Below are positions 59,466 through 64,000 of a DNA stretch of 64,000 nt, in pieces. Within the stretch, counting starts at the first letter, position 1; every line of letters starts with the position of its first letter. Made by a program: the position numbers and the translations under genes. The notes below the pieces were generated by a model. The model was not told where the DNA came from. It searched no databases and worked only from the letters and a program-made list of their open reading frames with translations. Where the stretch lies: assembly GCA_040954595.2 (NCBI GenBank), contig CM082584.2, positions 2,108,001 through 2,172,000 on the forward strand, given 5' to 3'. The stretch is from Balanoglossus misakiensis (Eukaryota > Hemichordata).

Positions 59466-60623
59466 AGGGCCCAAGCCAAGCCAGGCTTGGGCCCTATTGG
59501 TTTCGTTGGAATTTTTCAGTCTTTCTTTCTTTATTCTTATGTCAATTCTTTGTCGCTCTAGATCTCAGACACTGCTGCAGGTACACTTCTCAAACTTGCT
59601 ACAGTGGTCAAGGTCAATGAGTAGTCGTGCATTGAATCCATGAATTTTTAATTAGTCACGTGACCTGGCGGCCATCTTGGATTTTCTGAAAAAAATGCAA
59701 ATCTCAGATCTCAGAAACTACAAGTCAGATCGACTTCAAATTTGGCGTGCAGGTAGACTATCTTCTGCCCATCATTTTTGTAATTGGAAATTATGCTGTC
59801 AATGTTGCAGTTTTTTTGCTACAGTTGTTTTTCTGAAATCTGGTCAAAATTTCAAAAATCTTCTTCTCCAGAACCGGCAATAACCGAGTCACGCGGTTTG
59901 GGGTATGTGGTCACCAAACTGAGGTCTATCAAGTTTGCGAAGATCATTGTGATTGGTCGAAGATTATGGCGGCCATATTGGATTTTCGAAAAACCTAGTA
60001 AAATTTCAAAAATCTTCTTCTCAAGAACCGGCGATAACTGAGTCACAAGATTTGGTGTGTGTGGTCATTAAACAGATGTCTATCAAGTTTGCGAAGAGGA
60101 ATGTGATTGGTCGAAGATTATGGCGGCCATATTGGATTTTGTGAAAAACAATTAAAAAGTAAAAATTCCCTTTCTAGCCTAAAAATTGATAGCACAGAAA
60201 TTCTTTCTATGGATATGAATCATCATATGCCAAGAATAAGCTATAAATATTTTGGTAATTTTGGCAATGACCTTTGACCTACTTTTGACGCATCATTTTT
60301 CTGCATATCTAATTTCAGGCTAACCTTTAAGGCTATCATTTTGGTTTTTGATGTATGTGGATTTGTATGTGATCAAAAATTTTTGCTACTTTTCATGACC
60401 CCTTTGACCTCTGCTGACCTCATTAAATATGCACATACCTAATTACAGATGAACCAATAGACCTAGAGGTATTGTTTTTGTTATACATGGACCAGTAACG
60501 GGTCAAAATATTTTGCCCAAATGTTGGGTGACCTCGGGTGACCTTTGACCTACTTAACACTATATCAGCATCAGATCAGATAATAGAGCTTGGGCCCGGA
60601 CAATGCTGCTTGCAGCTTTAATT
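59466..60623 (+). repeat. Unit Q4 (short A1 derivative), one hairpin
   Basis: Junction AATT|AGGGCCC at 59466, hairpin to 59495 (stem AGGGCCCAAGCC). Carries the 1.1-kb class deletion junction near 60565. Confidence 0.85.
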
Positions 60624-61841
60624 ATTATTATTCTTCTTCTTCTTCTTCTTCCGAGAAATTCGGCCAGGTAGATCTGGAAAACCGCTGCACCTAGGGGGCT
60701 GAAACTTGGTAGGGTGATAGGGGCCAATGAGTAGATGTGCAGTGGCTCGTGAATATTTAATTAGTCACGTGACCTGGCGGCCATATTGGATTTCCTGAAA
60801 ATCGTTAAATGAGTCCTTCTCTAAAACCACTGGGCCGATCGAGTTCAAATTTGGTGTGCAGTTAGCCTACCTTATGTCCATCATTTTACCCCATTAAAAT
60901 CATGACGTCATACATAAAGTTTTTTTGCTACAATTGTTTTTCTAAAAAACTACCTAAAACTTTAAAAATCTTCTTCTCCAGAACCAGCGGTTACCGAGTC
61001 TCGGGATTTGGGATATGTGGTCACCTAACCTATGTCTATCAAGTTTGCGAAGCACACTGTGATTGGTCGATCATTATGGCGGCCATGTTGGATTTTCGGA
61101 AAACCATTGAAAAATGAAAATTCCGTTTTGTAGCCAAAATATTGACAGCACGGAAATTCTTTTTTTGGATATGAGTCATCATATGACCGGAAGTTGTCAC
61201 AATTTTTCGGGGCAATTTTCACATGACCTTTGACCCAGTTTTAAAACAACTAATTATATATGCATATTCAACATACCTCCTCTTGTCAAAGCACCACAGT
61301 CATGAATTTTGTGGACATGGGTACCAATGCAGCCAGGACATGGCACAAATATTTTGGTAATTTTGGCAATGACCCTTGACCTATTTCTGAAACATCATTT
61401 TTCTGCATATCTAATTCCAGGCTAACCAATAGGGCTAGAGGTCTGGTTTTAGTTGGACATGGCCCACTCTGGGGTCAAAATTTTATGCCCAAATTTTGGG
61501 TGACCTTGGATGACCTTTGATCTACTTTCCCATATCTCAGCATCCACAGCAGTTAGAGTCCTGGCTTTTAGGGGGCAGATGGAGCACATATGGAGTCTTA
61601 CACAAGACCTCATTAATTATGCACATACCTAATTCTAGGCGAACCAATAGAGCTAGGGGTCTTGTTTTTGTTGGACCTAGACTTATATGGGGTCCAATTT
61701 TTTTGCCCAAATTTAGGGTGACCTTAGGTGACCTTTGACCTACTTTCCCATATCTTTGTATCCCCAGCAGATACAGCCGTGGCATTTGCTGGTCACCATG
61801 GGAACCGCTTGTGCCCCGCCAACGCTGCTTGCAGCTTTAAT
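60624..61841 (+). repeat. Unit Q5 (B body), abuts LINE-2 ORF2
   Basis: Same structure as unit 56742; its terminus GCTTGTGCCCCGCC...GCTTTAA meets TTTTCTTTTGG of the LINE, where ORF2 resumes. Confidence 0.85.
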
Positions 61842-62371
61842 TTTCTTTTGGTTTTGGTATTGCCTGGGAGTCACAGGCTGTGGGAAACGAGTGTCTTTTT
61901 CTTTCAAATTTTAAACAAAGATGCCTGGATATTGGTCAGCAGGTATGGCACAGTGAATTGGTCAATTCCACTAAGATGGATTCTTATCGTCTATTTAAAA
62001 ATAATTTGTCTTTTGAAAAATATTTGAATTGTGTGAATATTGAGCTATTTAGAGTCACCCTTTGTAAATTTAGAATTTCAAACCACAAACTTTTAATAGA
62101 GAGTGGCCGCTTTGAAGGGTTAACAAGAGATAACAGAATTTGTCAGTTTTGTACTTTACAGCAAGTTGAAACGGAATTTCACATTTGTCTTATTTGCCCC
62201 ATCTACAAGGAATTAAGAACACGTTTTCTCTCACCATTCCACTATCAGCAACCCTCATTGAAGAAATACTCTAGCCTGTTAAACTCTCAAAACCTCCACA
62301 CCTTAGTTAATCTGGCAAAGTTTATTTATTATAGTTTTAAGTTAAGAGATAATTTATTGCAGGACACTTGA
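61842..62371 (+). pseudogene. LINE-2 ORF2, C-terminal remainder
   Basis: Continues the frame cut at 54897: FSFGFGIAWESQ, then a helical region and a Cys/His motif C-x2-C-x9-H-x4-C (RICQFC ... HICLIC) near 62140-62200, as in the C-terminal tail of CR1/L2-type ORF2. Stop TGA at 62369. Its open state shows the insertion is recent relative to the other lesions. Confidence 0.85.
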
Positions 62372-62511
62372 TCGCATACACGTCTATTTCTGTTTTGATG
62401 GCATTGTATCTATTATGTCAATGTAAGCCCCACTGCATGTCTGTATATTTATCAGTTTAATTATTGTATGAAGGCCGGTGGCCTAAGATACTGAAATAAA
62501 TATATATATAT
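62372..62511 (+). other. LINE-2 3' UTR and (AT)n tail
   Basis: Contains AAGGCCGGTGGCC and GAAATAAATATATATATA, an AATAAA-type signal followed by the simple-repeat tail at the junction. Confidence 0.65.
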
Positions 62512-62660
62512 AATGTCACAAAATTGAAATGTAATGTGAAATTTCCTTAAACAAACAAACAAACTAACAAACATACAAACAAATAGACAAAGACACAAAC
62601 AAATGAATGAATATATCCGCATTGATAGAATTAACCTGCAGACGTCATGTTGGTATTTAC

Positions 62661-62762
62661 CTTGTTTGGTATGGTCACATCAGCTTTGTGTTCCAATAAC
62701 AATCTGACAAGGCCTTCACCACGACACCCTCTTACTGCATAATGCAAAGGGGTGTCTCCATT
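62661..62762 (-). CDS. Ankyrin exon L
   Basis: 102-bp exon, phase 0/0. NGDTPLHYAVRGCRGEG, ADVTIPNK end; the most divergent member. It lies across LINE-2 from exon K and is the first ankyrin exon of the transcript in this window. Confidence 0.8.
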
Positions 62763-64000
62763 CTGTAAGTAATGAAGGAGGAGCATGATGAGAATGTCAA
62801 GAAAAATGAAATGTAACATGAGGTTATTTTGTTAAAATGAACGATCGAACAAACACACAAACGACAAATAATCGCAAACTCCCTTGTGGATAATATTAAC
62901 CAACAGTAAATGGCATTTGAACAGAAACAGTATCGACTCTACACACAAGATGTGTAATTCAGTTTTATACATGCATTTTAACGAGCTAAAAGAATTCTGA
63001 CAAAATATCTGCCAGTTGATACAGAAAGAAAAGTTACTATAAATAATTCACAAACAAACTCAAATTTGACAACTTGCAAAACAGATAACATTACGGATAA
63101 CCAATACACCAATTTTAAACTGAACTTTATTTATGATTTTCTATCAAAAAACTGACAGTGATGTGATGTTAGTGAACATTTCCTGAATGGGACCAATTTA
63201 TTTTTGCAACCTGCACAATATAGAAGAAGATTTAGCAAACAACTACAGTGACATTTAGTAGAATTGTCAGAAGAATTTTGAATAATCACATCTCATCTCC
63301 AATATGATGACAAATTTGAGATATGTGGAGATTTATGTGGAAACAGATCAAACATCTGAGCTAACCAAACTATGTTTATTTCCTGTAGGAGGGCATCAGA
63401 CTGTTCTCAGCACAAAGTAGCCAAGCTGTGCAGACTGAACGATGTCGATCAAAGGGGAAATAACAGAGAAATTGTATGTGACAAGGGATAAATCAATCAT
63501 CATTAAAATAAATTTCTACTGAGTGGTCCAACAATATCAAGTAGAGTTGTGCAATGGTGTCACTCGTTATTTGTAGAAATAGTGTTTAAATAAAAAAAAC
63601 TTGAATTTCACCAAAAAAAAAACATCTGAAGAAAGTTAACACTGATTCCCTTTCTCCATCGCACTGCATCAAAAAGTCTAATAACCAAAGAAAGACTTCA
63701 GTGGACACTGTGGCCAATGGGAATGTGTGGCAAACAAAATTAAATGCAATGAATGCAGTCATTCTTTTCATGTAATATAAAGAACAAACAAAATTATCAA
63801 AACTCTTCATAAGAGATAACATTGGAAGCCACAGTAGCACTAACTTTCAAGGACATTTGTGTAACCATTCCAGCCGTGCCCCACACTAAAACAGAACAGA
63901 TTGGACCAGTCACACTTCCCTTAATCCTATTGTTCCCAATGTTTATCTCATCAATATATCTATTGCATGCTTTTAGCACCTTCTCTCAGGTTCTGGAACC
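62763..64000 (-). other. Upstream intron or flank, no certain exon
   Basis: AT-rich. A minus-strand open stretch at 63797-63979 ends with a stop and has no family motif; it might be a terminal exon of another gene. No other structure found. Confidence 0.3.

Larger units (their letters stand above)
54898..61841 (+). mobile_element. Composite array 2, inserted in LINE-2 ORF2
   Basis: Outer element is subfamily B: it begins AGGGGCACAAGCC and ends GCTTGTGCCCC...TTTAATT. Within it lie A elements at 55023-56741, 57965-59465 and 59466-60623 and B bodies at 56742-57958 and 60624-61841. The left flank ends TTTTATT and the right begins TTTTC, so either T|T insertion without duplication or a 3-bp ATT duplication fits. 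Confidence 0.85.
50558..62511 (+). mobile_element. LINE-2: CR1/L2-like element with 2A motif, split by composite 2
   Basis: Nearly full length: 5' UTR, ORF1, ORF2, 3' UTR with (AT)n tail. It lies in an ankyrin intron in antisense to the gene. Left flank AGAATAATG, right AATG|TCACAAAATTGAAATG; together they restore the intron sequence of sister units, with a target duplication of 4-6 bp. A block at 54898-61841 interrupts ORF2. Confidence 0.9.
41276..62762 (-). other. Ankyrin-Roc-COR (ROCO family) gene, partial
   Basis: Minus-strand exons run from 62762 down to 41276: ankyrin exons, two linker exons, a GTPase domain split over P-loop, G3 and G4 exons, the end of Roc, and the first COR exon. 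All junctions are phase-compatible with splice signals. ROCO proteins are intracellular signalling GTPases in which Roc and COR act as a unit. The first exon, the rest of COR and any kinase or C-terminal domain are outside the window. One ankyrin exon has an in-frame stop, so either that exon is skipped or the gene is damaged. Two LINEs and two composites lie in its introns. Confidence 0.8.

Noticed and set aside
63797-63979. Terminal coding exon at the right edge
   Set aside because: Open for about 60 codons with a plausible composition, but there is no recognised motif, no strong acceptor and the context is cut by the window edge; kept only as a remark.
1-64000. tRNA, rRNA or other structured RNA genes
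   Set aside because: None recognised by eye on either strand; the stable hairpins belong to mobile elements.

Overview
The window is eukaryotic, AT-rich, intron-containing DNA from an animal, most probably a marine invertebrate. The grounds are short phase-compatible exons with GT-AG (one GC-AG) introns, an ankyrin/Roc/COR gene, non-LTR retrotransposons of the CR1/L2 type (one with a 2A-like peptide in ORF1), and many non-autonomous DNA elements. I cannot name the species; amphioxus, hemichordate, echinoderm or mollusc would all fit.

Layout. (1) Positions 1-39395 are one continuous composite of a short mobile element of about 1.1-1.7 kb per unit. Some 27 units lie head to tail, and a block of nine (6760-20198) sits in reverse orientation inside another unit. 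Each complete unit has a 5' hairpin (GGGCCCAAGC...GCTTGGGCCC) or a (CTTT)n start, tandem blocks of about 150 bp carrying CCAAT and GGCGGCCAT motifs, tandem blocks of about 237 bp carrying AGGTCA half-sites spaced as DR1, DR4 and DR3, and a 3' end GCTTGGGCCC-(G)GACAAT-hairpin-TTTAATT. Two further inserts lie inside units: a hAT-like element with an 8-bp target duplication (12226-12996) and a fold-back region (5127-6028). (2) Positions 39396-40648 are the 3' half of a LINE whose RT domain is cut by the composite. (3) Positions 40649-50557 and 62512-62762 hold minus-strand exons of an ankyrin-repeat ROCO gene: 12 full ankyrin exons plus a relic, two linker exons, the Roc P-loop, G3 and G4 exons, and two exons covering the end of Roc and the start of COR. 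(4) Positions 50558-62511 are a second LINE, inserted antisense in an ankyrin intron and itself split at 54897/61842 by a second composite of the same element.

How it fits together: a host gene intron took a LINE; the LINE took an element of subfamily B; B took elements of subfamily A; A elements took further A elements, an inverted A array, and a hAT-like element. Because the LINE reading frame resumes on the far side, and the interrupted elements resume in register, these insertions can be ordered and their boundaries placed nearly to the base. The small open frames in the repeat are copies of the same repeat segments and show no sign of coding. Except for the 2A motif, half-sites and hairpins, functional statements are inference; nothing was searched or computed.
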